NCBI GenBank assembly: GCA_919902665.1
Contig: CAKKRK010000084.1
Location: 1 to 58,025 of the forward strand
DNA: 58,025 nt
Direction: 5' to 3'
DNA from: Nitrospiraceae bacterium
GTDB taxonomy: Bacteria; Nitrospirota; Nitrospiria; Nitrospirales; Nitrospiraceae
A model generated the notes under the pieces. That model ran no database searches, had not been told where the DNA came from, and saw only the letters and a list, made by a program, of their open reading frames with translations. The translations under genes and the position numbers were made by a program. Within the stretch, counting starts at the first letter, position 1, and each line of letters starts with the position of its first letter. Positions 45,724 to 55,334 of the stretch are shown here, piece after piece.

Positions 45724-46857
45724 ATGGACCTGTCAGTCCTCACATTTCTCCTAATCCTTCTGCTCTCCTTTGCGAACGGCACGAATGACGTATCGAAGGC
45801 CATCGCCACATTGGTCGGCAGCGGCGTCACAAACTATCGAACTGCCATCGCCTGGGGTACAGGGTGGACGATGATCGGAGCTGCCACTGCAGCGTTCGTG
45901 GCCAACGCGATGGTCAAGACGTTCAGCAGCGGTCTCATCCAACCGGACCTCGCCATCCCGTCATCATTAGCTCCGGCAATCCTAAGCGGCGCTATTTTCT
46001 GGGTACTCTTTGCCTCGAAAACCGGACTCCCGGTTTCTACCACCCACGCCTTGATCGGTTCCCTCGTCGGGGCCGGCCTCATGGCGTTCGGAAGCGAGGG
46101 CTTGATCTGGGATACGGTTTCGAAAAAGATCGTACTTCCCTTGTTGCTGAGCCCCTTCCTTTCGTTCGGCGTCTCGTGCCTGGTTCACCCACTTCTGCGC
46201 CTGATTGCGAACCGATGGGAAGGCCTCTGTGTCTGTATCCTGCCAAGTCATCGCGCCCTCGTCACGATCGACGCACAGGGGTGCACCCGGACCTTGTTTC
46301 AGGCCGGAGGTTTCGGCGTACCGATCGCGTCGGTGCCTTCGCAATGTAATCGCGCAGGCCTGTCCGGCCAAACGCTCGGCCTCGACTCCATCCACTGGCT
46401 CTCAAGTGGGCTGACGTCCCTGGCCCGAGGTATGAACGATGCGCCGAAGATTGCCGCGATGCTGTTACTCGGAAGTCTCCAGGCTGGCTGGCCCAGTGTG
46501 GCTCTGCAACTGCTCGTGTTTGCCGGCGTGGCAATCGCCATGGGTGCCGGCAGTTATTGGGGCGGGCGCCGTGTCACAAAAGTGCTTGCGGAACACGTGA
46601 CGACGATGAATCATGTGGAAGGATTGTCCGCCAATCTAACAACCTCTTCTCTCGTGCTTCTCTCTGGATCGCTGGGCTTGCCGGTCTCGACCACCCACCT
46701 CAGCAGCTCCGCGATCATCGGTATAGGTCTGTTGAAAGGATCGTCCGCCGTCCGCTGGACTACAGTGCGGGAAATGTTCCTTGCATGGATGGTGACTGTT
46801 CCAGCCGCCGCGCTCCTGGCTTGCCTGGCCTACTTTCTCCTGACCAGGGTCATCTAA
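45724..46857 (+). CDS. pit: inorganic phosphate transporter (PiT family), arsenic-linked
   Basis: The 377-residue membrane protein has two inverted-topology repeats, each with the PHO-4 signature: FANGTNDVSKAIATLVGSG (about residue 17) and ARGMNDAPKIAAMLLLGS (about 237). A non-membrane insert of about 70 residues lies between them. Ten or so helices are visible. PiT takes up phosphate with a cation; arsenate enters by mistake. Its place 9 bp behind arsS suggests it moves phosphate or arsenic in the same process. The direction of arsenic transport cannot be read from sequence. Confidence 0.92.
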   Translation: MDLSVLTFLLILLLSFANGTNDVSKAIATLVGSGVTNYRTAIAWGTGWTMIGAATAAFVANAMVKTFSSGLIQPDLAIPSSLAPAILSGAIFWVLFASKTGLPVSTTHALIGSLVGAGLMAFGSEGLIWDTVSKKIVLPLLLSPFLSFGVSCLVHPLLRLIANRWEGLCVCILPSHRALVTIDAQGCTRTLFQAGGFGVPIASVPSQCNRAGLSGQTLGLDSIHWLSSGLTSLARGMNDAPKIAAMLLLGSLQAGWPSVALQLLVFAGVAIAMGAGSYWGGRRVTKVLAEHVTTMNHVEGLSANLTTSSLVLLSGSLGLPVSTTHLSSSAIIGIGLLKGSSAVRWTTVREMFLAWMVTVPAAALLACLAYFLLTRVI

Positions 46858-46861
46858 GACC

Positions 46862-46891
46862 TTGTCTATCGCGGCAACAGTCTGCTATGGT
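46862..46891 (+). promoter_or_regulatory. possible promoter of hflKC
   Basis: TTGTCT, an 18-bp spacer and TATGGT stand about 45 bp before hflK. Each box matches consensus at four of six positions. Confidence 0.35.
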
Positions 46892-46935
46892 GCAGCTCTG
46901 TCGTTCATTATCATTGGATTTCCTACATTACTGAT

Positions 46936-48063
46936 ATGGTTTGGGACCCAAAAGATCCGTGGGGCAAAAAGCCTGACCCACTTGAGGAAGTCCTCAAGCA
47001 GGCCCAGTCGCAACTCAAGGACATCCTTCCTCCCGGTGGCCTCAAGAGCCTCCTCCCCTCTGGTGGAGCCTGGAATCTCATCATCGCCGCTCTAGTGATC
47101 TTTCTCGTCTGGCAAAGTGTGTTTATCGTCTCGCCGGATGAAGAGGGTGTTGTGAAACGATTCGGGGTCCCGGTCCGGGCCGTAGAGCCAGGTCCGCACT
47201 TCAAGATTCCTCTGATTGAATCCGTCCTTCAGCCAAAAGTGGCCAAACTCTTTCGTGTAGAAGTCGGGTTCCGCACCAATCAACAAGGCCGCCAGCAGAT
47301 GGTGCCTCAGGAAGCCTTGATGCTGACCGGGGATATGAACATCCTCGCCATCGAATTCATCGTCCAATATAAGATTAAAGAGGCCCGCGACTTCTTGTTC
47401 AACGTGGCGGACATCCATGAAACCATTGGTAAAGCAGCCGAAGCCTCCATGCGTGAAGTCGTCGGAAAAAGTAAGATCGACGAAGCTCTGACCACTGGGA
47501 AAGCCGTGATTCAGCAGGACACCTTGATGTTGCTGCAGACGATTCTCGATCAGTACCATGCTGGCGTACAAATTGCCGCAGTGCAACTCCAAGACGTTGA
47601 TCCTCCGGAAGCGGTCGCCGCCGCGTTCAAAGACGTCACCAATGCCAAGGAAGATAGAGAGAAGCTCATCAACCAATCCCAAAGCTACCGGAACGACATC
47701 ATTCCGAGAGCCAAGGGTGAAGCCGCCGAGCTGGTGAACCGGGCCAGAGGCTTCGCGCAAGCTCGGCTCAATCGTGCCCAGGGCGAGGCGAACCGCTTCC
47801 TGGCTACCCTCAAAGAGTACAACCAAGCGAAAGACGTGATCAGCAAGCGGATTTATATCGAAACCATGGAGGAAATCCTGCCGAACATGGAGAAAGTCAT
47901 CATCGACGGGAAAGGCGGCGAACGGGTGTTGCCGTATCTCCCGCTGGACCGCCTCTCCAAGTCTAAATCCTCATCCCTTGGCAAATCGACCCAGCAACTG
48001 GAGGCTGATGAATCCAGACCGGAGCCCACCTCCATTCAAAAGCCGAGAGGTGGCCGTCCATGA
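46936..48063 (+). CDS. hflK: HflK, membrane protease regulator
   Basis: HflK with HflC forms a large SPFH (prohibitin-like) complex around FtsH and limits its proteolysis of membrane proteins. The 375 residues begin with a Pro/Gly-rich stretch (WDPKDPWGKKPDPLEEVLKQ), a membrane helix near 52-72 (NLIIAALVIFLVWQSVFIV), the SPFH domain (KRFGVPVRAVEPGPHFKIP) and a coiled coil rich in Ala/Arg (GEAAELVNRARGFAQARLNR). The stop codon overlaps the hflC start by 4 bp. A pair with hflC is standard. Confidence 0.95.
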   Translation: MVWDPKDPWGKKPDPLEEVLKQAQSQLKDILPPGGLKSLLPSGGAWNLIIAALVIFLVWQSVFIVSPDEEGVVKRFGVPVRAVEPGPHFKIPLIESVLQPKVAKLFRVEVGFRTNQQGRQQMVPQEALMLTGDMNILAIEFIVQYKIKEARDFLFNVADIHETIGKAAEASMREVVGKSKIDEALTTGKAVIQQDTLMLLQTILDQYHAGVQIAAVQLQDVDPPEAVAAAFKDVTNAKEDREKLINQSQSYRNDIIPRAKGEAAELVNRARGFAQARLNRAQGEANRFLATLKEYNQAKDVISKRIYIETMEEILPNMEKVIIDGKGGERVLPYLPLDRLSKSKSSSLGKSTQQLEADESRPEPTSIQKPRGGRP

Positions 48064-48920
48064 CGAAACAAGGGATCGTTATCGCGCTCCTCGCCGTGAC
48101 CGTTGGATTGTTCGTGCTGGGAGCGTCTCCTCTTTTCGTCGTAGACGTGATCCAGACGGCCATCGTCGTGCAACTCGGCAAACCCGTTCGAAATATCACC
48201 GAACCAGGGTTATATGTCAAAGTGCCGTTCGTCCAGGAGGTGACGTACTTCGAGAAACGATTGCTGGATTACGATTCGAACGCGCAGGATGTCATTACCT
48301 CTGACAAGAAGACCCTCTTGCTGGATAACTTTGCGAAATGGCGCATCGTCGACCCGTTAAAGGTCTATCAGAACTTCCAGAGCCAGCGCGGCGCACTCCA
48401 GCGGCTGCATGACATTATCTATTCCGAGCTCCGCGTCGAGTTGGGTCGCCATGAGTTGCTTGAAATCGTGTCGAGCACGAGAGCGGACATCATGAAGGTG
48501 GTGACCGAACGGGCACACGAGAAGGCATCAGTCTACGGCATCGAGATTCAGGACGTTCGGATTAAGCGCGCTGATTTGCCTGAGCAAAATGAGAAAGCGG
48601 TCTTTGCTCGGATGCAGGCGGAACGGGAACGACAGGCGAAGCAATATCGCGCTGAGGGCGCGGAAGAAGCGCAAAAAATCAGATCGGAAGCCGAAAAAGA
48701 CCGTGAAATTCTCCTGGCTCAAGCCTATAAAGAGTCAGAGGAACTTCGAGGCGGCGGCGATGCCAAGGCGTTTCGGATCTATGCTGACGCTTACCGACAG
48801 GATCTGAAGTTTTTCGAGTTCACCCGTTCCATGGAAGCCTATAAGAGCGCCTTCAAGGACGGCACAACCCTGGTGATGAGCCCCGATTCTGAATTCTTTC
48901 GATACTTGAAGCAGCGCTGA
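48060..48920 (+). CDS. hflC: HflC, membrane protease regulator
   Basis: This is the partner of HflK in the FtsH-bound SPFH complex. The 286 residues have an N-terminal membrane helix (IVIALLAVTVGLFVLGASP), the SPFH domain (VVQLGKPVRNITEPGLYVKV), the conserved GIEIQDVRIKRADLPEQN and a coiled coil (RMQAERERQAKQYRAEGAEE). It ends 4 bp from the convergent fhs stop codon. Confidence 0.96.
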   Translation: MTKQGIVIALLAVTVGLFVLGASPLFVVDVIQTAIVVQLGKPVRNITEPGLYVKVPFVQEVTYFEKRLLDYDSNAQDVITSDKKTLLLDNFAKWRIVDPLKVYQNFQSQRGALQRLHDIIYSELRVELGRHELLEIVSSTRADIMKVVTERAHEKASVYGIEIQDVRIKRADLPEQNEKAVFARMQAERERQAKQYRAEGAEEAQKIRSEAEKDREILLAQAYKESEELRGGGDAKAFRIYADAYRQDLKFFEFTRSMEAYKSAFKDGTTLVMSPDSEFFRYLKQR

Positions 48921-48924
48921 GCCT

Positions 48925-50607
48925 CTACGACAGCCCCACTATTTTCCCGCTGGCCAGATCAAGCCTAATCCGCTCACCGATCGGCCTCTTTGGCAACCCC
49001 GGCATCAACTGAATCCCTGAACAGACCGCCGTCACAAACCCGGCACCAGCTAGGATCCGCAATTCTTTGATCGGAACCGTAAATCCAGTCGGCCTCCCCT
49101 TCGCCGTGGGATTGTGTGAAAGCGACAGCGGCGTTTTCGCCATGCAAACGGGTAAGCCCCCATACCCCAACGCTTCGGCCGTATCTATTTGACGTTCCAC
49201 CTCCGGCTCGAACGAGACCCCGGCAGCTCCATACATATTTGTGGCAATGGTTTCTATCTTTTTTCTGATCGGCCATGACACATCATAGAGATACCTGAAT
49301 TGGGAAGGTCTTTCAGATGCCTTGAGGACAGCAGTCGCGAGCTGTTCGGCCCCTTTCCCACCCTCGGCCCAGTGCGTAGAGACCGCCGCATCGACTGCGC
49401 CCATCCTCAGTGACTGTTCCCGAACCCAGTCCAACTCATCCTGAGGATCATCCTTGAAGGCATTGACGGCGACCACAACCGGGACCCCATGCGCCAGGAC
49501 ATTGGCGACATGCTGTTCCAGATTAGCAATCCCCTTCGATAAGGCCTGCTGGTTCGGCCCCGTGAGACTCGAAGGCAACGCAACGCCAGCCTTGGCGACG
49601 CCACCCCCACCATGGAGTTTCAGCGCCCGTAAGGTCGCCACAACAACCGCCACGGACGGAATGAACCCTGACGCACGGCACTTGATATTGAAAAACTTCT
49701 CGGCTCCAAGATCGCTGCCGAAGCCCGCCTCGGTCACGACAAAGTCAGCACATCGAAGTGCAATGGCATCGGAAATGATCGAGCAGTTCCCATGGGCGAT
49801 GTTGCCGAACGGTCCCGTGTGCACAAATGCGGGGGTCCCTTCTAGCGTTTGAACCAGATTCGGCTTGAGGGCGTCCTTCAGAAGTACCGCCATCGACCCT
49901 ACGCATCCAAGCGCCTCAGCTCTGACCGGTGTTCCTGACGTTGTGAACCCAACCACTATTCGGCCAAGCCGCTCATGGAGATCTTTGTAATCCTTCGCAA
50001 GTGCCAACACCGCCATAATCTCTGAAGCCTCGGTGATGACGAATTGGCCCCGACGTCTGCCGGTTTCTTCCCCCAATAATACATCTCGGAGAGCACGATC
50101 ATTGACGCTCAGCGTCCGAGGCCATGGAGTTCTGGTCGGATCGATCAAGAGAGGGTTTCCATGAAACAGATGATTGTCGAGGAATGCTGAAAGCAGATTG
50201 TGGCTGGCGGCCACCGCATGGGCATCTCCCGTCAGGTGAAGGTTGATATCCTCCATGGGCACAACCTGGGCATGCCCCCCACCCGTACCCCCGCCTTTCA
50301 CTCCAAACACAGGACCGAGCGAGGGTTGCCTAAGAGTAAGCGCGGTCCGACGCCCGAGCCGGGTGAGCCCCATGGCAAGACCGATCGATGTCGTCGTCTT
50401 TCCCTCTCCCAAGGGAGTTGGGTTTATCGCTGTGACAAGTACATACCGTCCTCGCGGTGCAGCATCGAGGCGATCCAAGATTTGCGGCGATATTTTGGCC
50501 TTATCCTGTCCATAGAGAGTTAGCTCTTCGGCGCGAATCCCAAGCTGGGAACCGATTTCTAGGATAGGGCGAGGGGTAACGGATTGAGCAATGTCGAGAT
50601 CGGTCAA
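48925..50607 (-). CDS. fhs: formate-tetrahydrofolate ligase
   Basis: The enzyme makes 10-formyl-tetrahydrofolate from formate, ATP and tetrahydrofolate. The 560 residues hold the P-loop-like TPLGEGKTTTSIGLAMGLTR and GPVFGVKGGGTGGGHAQVVP, both family signatures. The start is TTG 50607; no better ATG lies near. It feeds one-carbon metabolism (purines, formyl-Met). In an autotroph it may use formate made elsewhere, which cannot be judged here. It is a single gene. Confidence 0.96.
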   Translation of the reverse strand: MTDLDIAQSVTPRPILEIGSQLGIRAEELTLYGQDKAKISPQILDRLDAAPRGRYVLVTAINPTPLGEGKTTTSIGLAMGLTRLGRRTALTLRQPSLGPVFGVKGGGTGGGHAQVVPMEDINLHLTGDAHAVAASHNLLSAFLDNHLFHGNPLLIDPTRTPWPRTLSVNDRALRDVLLGEETGRRRGQFVITEASEIMAVLALAKDYKDLHERLGRIVVGFTTSGTPVRAEALGCVGSMAVLLKDALKPNLVQTLEGTPAFVHTGPFGNIAHGNCSIISDAIALRCADFVVTEAGFGSDLGAEKFFNIKCRASGFIPSVAVVVATLRALKLHGGGGVAKAGVALPSSLTGPNQQALSKGIANLEQHVANVLAHGVPVVVAVNAFKDDPQDELDWVREQSLRMGAVDAAVSTHWAEGGKGAEQLATAVLKASERPSQFRYLYDVSWPIRKKIETIATNMYGAAGVSFEPEVERQIDTAEALGYGGLPVCMAKTPLSLSHNPTAKGRPTGFTVPIKELRILAGAGFVTAVCSGIQLMPGLPKRPIGERIRLDLASGKIVGLS

Positions 50608-50751
50608 GAGGCTCTCGTCTCGTTATCTAGATCATACGAGGCCACAGGCATTGCAGAGGCTCTAATCAAGGAGCGGTCGGGCGTCGGACTGTTGGATTTC
50701 GAGAAGCAGCAGAAACAAATTGTGCTGTCCTCATAATATCGAAGCGGTCTG

Positions 50752-51771
50752 CTATTCCAAAATGTACTTGGTTGGATCAAGTGCCTGGCCGTTCAATTTC
50801 ACCATGTAATGCAGGTGAGGACCGGTGGAAAGGCCAGAGCTCCCGACGAGCGCAATGACATCGCCACGCTCGACCCTTTGGCCTTCCTTCACCAAGGCCT
50901 TCGCCAGGTGTCCGTAGAGGGTTTCAACTCCGAATCCATGATCGACGCGGACCATGTTCCCGAGCTTAGGATCGTATCCTACGGATGTAATCCGACCTTG
51001 GGCCGGAGCACGGACCGGGGTGTTTGGCGCAGCACCGATATCTAATCCATCATGCCAGGCTGGCTTCTCCGTGAAAGGAGAAATTCGTGGGCCAAACCCA
51101 GACGTGACCCACCCCTTGACTGGCCAAATCGAAGGCGTCGAGGCCCAGCGAGACGAGCGCTGCTCAGCTGCTTGTGATAACTCGTCAAGAATACGTTCCT
51201 GCACCGTGGCTTGCTTTGAAAGCCATTCCAACCCCGCTTTCACCGATGTAATTGCCAGGAGGGCATCTTGAGAAGGCTCTAGACCAACAGCAGACGAGTG
51301 TTCTTGATTACCCTCAGATGTTTGCTTAGAGATACCTGAGGAAACATCCAGTTCGGTTCTACCGGGTATCGAGCCTCCTTCTTCAGAAATCGGCACCTCT
51401 TCTCCACCCCTACCGTTGGCCATATCTCCCGTCTTGGGTACTTCTATGCCGAGCATGACCCGAAGCCTTTGATTCACCTCATTCATTGCCCCAAGGCGCT
51501 TCTTCAAGTCATCAATAGCCGTGGAGAAGGCTGCGGTCTGCTCTCGTGCGCTCATGGCTTCCGTGCGAAAAGCCGCTAACTCCCATACCTCTCCCGTTCT
51601 GACGGCATAGTGAGAAACCACGAGAAGATCGGCAAGAACGACCAACCCCACACAGATCAACAATCGGCGGAGTAGTTTCTTCGAAAAGCTAAAACGGATA
51701 GGCTTTGCCGTGGACCCCCTGAACACTACAACGGTATAGGCATCGCCGTCTTGAATATTTGTCTGGTTCAT
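50752..51771 (-). CDS. membrane-anchored M23 peptidoglycan endopeptidase
   Basis: The 339-residue protein has one membrane helix near 36-54 (LLICVGLVVLADLLVVSHY), a periplasmic coiled coil (SAREQTAAFSTAIDDLKKRL) and a C-terminal LytM domain. The zinc ligands are H and D in HDGLDIG and the HLH of GPHLHYMV. It should cleave cross-links in peptidoglycan or, if inactive, regulate amidases; all zinc ligands are present. No close operon partner is seen. Confidence 0.92.
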   Translation of the reverse strand: MNQTNIQDGDAYTVVVFRGSTAKPIRFSFSKKLLRRLLICVGLVVLADLLVVSHYAVRTGEVWELAAFRTEAMSAREQTAAFSTAIDDLKKRLGAMNEVNQRLRVMLGIEVPKTGDMANGRGGEEVPISEEGGSIPGRTELDVSSGISKQTSEGNQEHSSAVGLEPSQDALLAITSVKAGLEWLSKQATVQERILDELSQAAEQRSSRWASTPSIWPVKGWVTSGFGPRISPFTEKPAWHDGLDIGAAPNTPVRAPAQGRITSVGYDPKLGNMVRVDHGFGVETLYGHLAKALVKEGQRVERGDVIALVGSSGLSTGPHLHYMVKLNGQALDPTKYILE

Positions 51772-51899
51772 AACCTTCGTCTCCCGTGCCTACTTGTACC
51801 TGGAAGGCATGTCAAAAATTACCCTATAAGCTACCGATCTAGCCCCCCATTGGTCAACCCTAAAATAGTGCTTCGACGGTCTGGTTTCAACCGCATTAT

Positions 51900-52229
51900 C
51901 TAGGAGGTTTCTTGGCGAACCCACTCTAGATATGGTGGAAATCCTTGGCACACAGGAATTGCTATTATTTCCGGCACTTTATACGAATGGATCTTCTGTA
52001 TTGCTTCTTCAAGGGAGTTGAATTTATCAGAGGTTGTCTTGATCAACACTAGCGTTTCCTGGTCGTTTATCAACTTTCCTTCCCACCAATATGTTGACCG
52101 CACGGTGGGAATCGTAGACGCGCAAGCAGCCAGGCGAGACTGTACCACCTGGTCGGCAATCTTCATCGCTTCATCTTGGCTTGCCGTTGTGACCATGACA
52201 ACCACTACCTGGATGGATTCAGTCCCCAT
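51900..52229 (-). CDS. cutA: CutA divalent-cation tolerance protein
   Basis: The 109-residue trimeric ferredoxin-fold protein has the conserved stretch ACASTIPTVRSTYWWEGKLI and KVPEIIAIPV. It is linked to copper and other metal tolerance in bacteria, though its exact action is unclear. The length is standard. Confidence 0.95.
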   Translation of the reverse strand: MGTESIQVVVVMVTTASQDEAMKIADQVVQSRLAACASTIPTVRSTYWWEGKLINDQETLVLIKTTSDKFNSLEEAIQKIHSYKVPEIIAIPVCQGFPPYLEWVRQETS

Positions 52230-52534
52230 AGGATGGCCAGGATACCCAAGCGCCTCTCGACAAGCAACCTGATCATTTCAACAGCGCGGCCCGCTCCCCG
52301 GTTTATTTAACATTGAGCAACATCCGTGCCTTTCCAATAAAGTCTCACAATTGATATTGCATTTATTTACAACGACTTGCGACTTCATCGCGATTGAAGA
52401 TGTGGCTCTTGGACCAGGGGCTGTTCGACAAACGTGGGAATCAGGCATTTTTTGGGACACCGACGTTCAAAAACCGACTTTCCCCGAGTTTTCCACAGGC
52501 TGCCCAAAGAAGGTTACGGCAGTCAAAAACAACC
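52230..52534. other. non-coding region between cutA and the M20 peptidase
   Basis: This stretch of 305 bp holds no gene that can be supported. It is downstream of the peptidase and upstream of cutA on the same strand, so it carries the cutA promoter; no consensus boxes stand out. Confidence 0.4.
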
Positions 52535-53902
52535 CTATACCTTCCCTATCTTTGCTAACTCCGAAAAGTAATGAGCGAATGTCTTCATCCCCCCCGAAGC
52601 CTGACCCCAGTCGTAATATTCGTTGGGAGCGTGATATCCATGCTCAGGTAGGCTCAAACCTATGAAAAGTATGGGGACCTTCCATGTTTTCTGCATGGTG
52701 ACCACCGCACCGATTGATCCTCCTTCTCGCACAAATGCTGGATCCTTGCCAAACCCTGCCTTTACGGCACGTTTCACACAATCCACATATGACCCTTCGA
52801 AACTGCCCTTGAATGGATGGAGCATGCCCTCTTTCTCCACCTTCACATCCGGATTCACCTTTGCCACATGCTTCTTCAACAGGGCAAACACTCTCTCCGG
52901 CACCTGGCCTGGGACAAGGCGCATACTGATCTTGAGCTCCGCATGACCAGGCACAACCGTTTTGACTCCCTGTCCGTGATATCCTCCGCTGAGGCCATGG
53001 ATTTCGAAGGTCGGAGATGCCCAGATCCGTCGCATGACATCGGCGGGATCCTGCACGCGAAGCGATCGAAATCCGTAGGCTTTCTTGAAACGTTCCACTT
53101 CAAAACCGGACTTCAGGAAATCCTTGATCTCAGTGGTCGTGGGCGGGACCACATCGTCATAGAAACCAGGAATCTTTACCCTGCCGGTCCTCGCCTCAAC
53201 ACAGCTGTTCGCCACCTCTATCAACTCGGCCAGCGGGTTACGTGCGGCTCCTCCAGTCACGCCCGAATGTGCATCGTTCTCCCCTGTGCGCAGGATCAGA
53301 CGTGCGCCGAGCAGACCGCGCAAGCCGTATGGCACCGCAGGCCGCCCCTTGGCAATCCAGATCGTATCTGAGACAACCACGGAATCGGGCCGTGGAACAG
53401 CCGTGCGATCCTTAAGTCCTGCAGCAAAATGCGGACTCCCGATCTCCTCTTCCAGTTCCCACAAAAATCGAATGTTGATCGGCCAACCTTGTTCGATCGC
53501 ATATTGAGCGCCAAACATCGCCGTGAGAGCCGGGCCCTTGTCATCGGTCGCTCCTCGCCCTCGATAGATCCCCCGTTCATTCGTAAAGGCAAACGGCGCC
53601 TGCCTCCATTCCGGCTCCTGAGCTGGCTGCACGTCCAGGTGATTGTAGATTGTGACGGTCGGATACTCAGGCCCTACCATCCAACCACCGGAGACGATGG
53701 GATACCCACCTGTCTCTACCACGTGAACCTTGGCATTCATCCCAACCAAATACTGCTTCGCAAGATCAGCCATACGTCGCATATCGCCCGCGCGGGATGA
53801 ATCCATACTGATCGACGGCACCTCCACCATCTGCCCCAAGAGATCCTCAAACCTTGGCCGTGATTCCTTGACAAAGTTCCTCAGTTGCCGCTCATTCACC
53901 AT
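52535..53902 (-). CDS. M20 family dipeptidase
   Basis: The 455-residue zinc peptidase has the metal-site motifs NHLDVQPAQ and GRGATDDKGP (catalytic base then ligand), the ELEEEIGSPHF segment and EHGYHAPNE near the C terminus. Members cleave dipeptides or N-acyl amino acids. The ATG at 53902 follows AGGAG. No signal peptide is seen, so it is cytoplasmic. The substrate cannot be named. Confidence 0.92.
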   Translation of the reverse strand: MVNERQLRNFVKESRPRFEDLLGQMVEVPSISMDSSRAGDMRRMADLAKQYLVGMNAKVHVVETGGYPIVSGGWMVGPEYPTVTIYNHLDVQPAQEPEWRQAPFAFTNERGIYRGRGATDDKGPALTAMFGAQYAIEQGWPINIRFLWELEEEIGSPHFAAGLKDRTAVPRPDSVVVSDTIWIAKGRPAVPYGLRGLLGARLILRTGENDAHSGVTGGAARNPLAELIEVANSCVEARTGRVKIPGFYDDVVPPTTTEIKDFLKSGFEVERFKKAYGFRSLRVQDPADVMRRIWASPTFEIHGLSGGYHGQGVKTVVPGHAELKISMRLVPGQVPERVFALLKKHVAKVNPDVKVEKEGMLHPFKGSFEGSYVDCVKRAVKAGFGKDPAFVREGGSIGAVVTMQKTWKVPILFIGLSLPEHGYHAPNEYYDWGQASGGMKTFAHYFSELAKIGKV

Positions 53903-53988
53903 AGCGAATGCTCCTCCTTGACAAAAAGACGAGGGATTATAGCGATCATGTCTCGCAAGAGAAAGCAGCCCCGGGTTCCAAACTCAAA

Positions 53989-54483
53989 ATGATGATAAAA
54001 TGGCTTTCACCCAGCATGACCACTTCGGCACGAATCATCGCTCCTCTCATCATTGCGCTGCTCACACTTCTAGGAGCAGACACACCGATACCGGTATGGG
54101 CAGAGGAACCGACCAACATCCAAACCATACTCGAAGAACCGCGAGACTATCACCTTCGGCATGTCACCTTGCGAGGCATTGCACGGGATGTGCAACCCCT
54201 GGAGCCCTACCCGATTGCCAATGGAGATAATTGTTATGGGGCGTACCTGTTCCGTCTTGAGGACGATGAGGCGACGATTCCGGTGGCGGTGTTAGGTATT
54301 TGTGGCAGACCAGTTGTCCGCGATCCGGAAGTCGAGGATGGAGATCGAGTCGAAGTCAGCGCCACGATTCAGGCACCGAGTCACGGGGGACACTATCTCA
54401 GTTTCAAAGGGTTGAAAGCGGCGACCGAACAAGAACGTGTGGTACAGGCAGTTGCCGATCGCATTCTTCCAATTGTGGAATAA
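53989..54483 (+). CDS. exported OB-fold-like protein of unknown function
   Basis: The start chosen is ATG 53989 (MMIKWLSPSM), because a signal peptide follows (IIAPLIIALLTLLGADTPIP, cleavage near VWAEE). The mature part of about 125 residues is beta-rich, with YHLRHVTLRGIARDVQPLEP and DGDRVEVSATIQAPS, a pattern of OB-fold domains. Two cysteines (NCYGAY and GICGRP) may pair. It is divergent from the M20 gene and followed by a lipoprotein gene 122 bp on. Confidence 0.6.
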   Translation: MMIKWLSPSMTTSARIIAPLIIALLTLLGADTPIPVWAEEPTNIQTILEEPRDYHLRHVTLRGIARDVQPLEPYPIANGDNCYGAYLFRLEDDEATIPVAVLGICGRPVVRDPEVEDGDRVEVSATIQAPSHGGHYLSFKGLKAATEQERVVQAVADRILPIVE

Positions 54484-54605
54484 GGTCCCCTTCAGATGCA
54501 GGGATTGGAAATCTACGCGTTGAAGGTTGGGACTTTGGGGATATTGCCAAGCATCACAATAGGGATATCCATCTTTCCTCCGGCGAAAGGCATGAGAAAC
54601 CTCTG

Positions 54606-55334
54606 ATGCAAGAGTCAAAGACTGTCTGGTTGCTGATATTCCTGTTAGTAACCGGCTGTGCGAGCAGCCAAGGGTTCGATCGGACGGTGATGAACGAAGT
54701 CCTTCAGCTAGAACCTGCCCCCATCCCTGAGAGTCAGCCCCTCGCGAGCCAGGGCGTTCCCCTTTCCACACCCGTTCGGCTCGGTGTCTTTTTTGTACAT
54801 CACAACTTTCCGCACAGGCAGTCCGTCCGAGCGGTGGAATGGCCAGCGAGGGATAGAGACCAACTACTCCGCGAGCTGGCGCCACTACAAGATACGCATG
54901 TCCTCCAGGATGCATTTGTGCTGATGGATGCCACTCTGCGAGGTGACGATATCCGCGGGATCCGCCAGGCTGGTGCTCGACACGGAGCAGATGTGGTCTT
55001 GATCGTCGACGGAGTTGCGGCCGTCGATCGATACAACAACCGCTTTGCCTGGTTGTATCCGACCGTAATCGGCGCCTATCTCGCCCCTGGTACCGAAAGC
55101 GACACGCTCGTCATGATCACCGGCGACGTGTGGGCTGTGCACTCAGAATGGCACGCACCGATGCAGACAGTTGAAGGAACATCGAAGCTGGTCGGATCGG
55201 CTGTCTTAGTTGAAGATATCGTCGCGCTACAAGAGGCGAAGAGACACGCCATCCAAGCACTCGGCCAACGCATCGTCGATCGGTTCCCACAATGGATACA
55301 AGAGCTCCCACCTCCTGGCCCCCACTCACGGTGA
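54606..55334 (+). CDS. lipoprotein of unknown function
   Basis: The start at ATG 54606 gives a short lipoprotein signal (TVWLLIFLLVTGC, lipobox VTGC with C18); the longer frame upstream is filler. The mature protein of about 220 residues has a domain with RLGVFFVHHNFPHRQSVRAV, HGADVVLIVDGVAAVDRYNN and a C-terminal helix (AIQALGQRIVDRFPQWIQEL). It resembles rhombotarget-type lipoproteins in layout, but the match is loose. Its last 9 bases overlap the end of the convergent porin gene. Confidence 0.6.
   Translation: MQESKTVWLLIFLLVTGCASSQGFDRTVMNEVLQLEPAPIPESQPLASQGVPLSTPVRLGVFFVHHNFPHRQSVRAVEWPARDRDQLLRELAPLQDTHVLQDAFVLMDATLRGDDIRGIRQAGARHGADVVLIVDGVAAVDRYNNRFAWLYPTVIGAYLAPGTESDTLVMITGDVWAVHSEWHAPMQTVEGTSKLVGSAVLVEDIVALQEAKRHAIQALGQRIVDRFPQWIQELPPPGPHSR

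Noticed and set aside
52480-52500. TTTTCCACAGG resembling a DnaA box
   Set aside because: Single site with mismatches to TTATCCACA and no cluster or AT-rich unwinding region, so not an origin.
54300-54605. Upstream extension of the 54,606 lipoprotein
   Set aside because: It would overlap the OB-fold-like gene in another frame and hide the lipoprotein signal.
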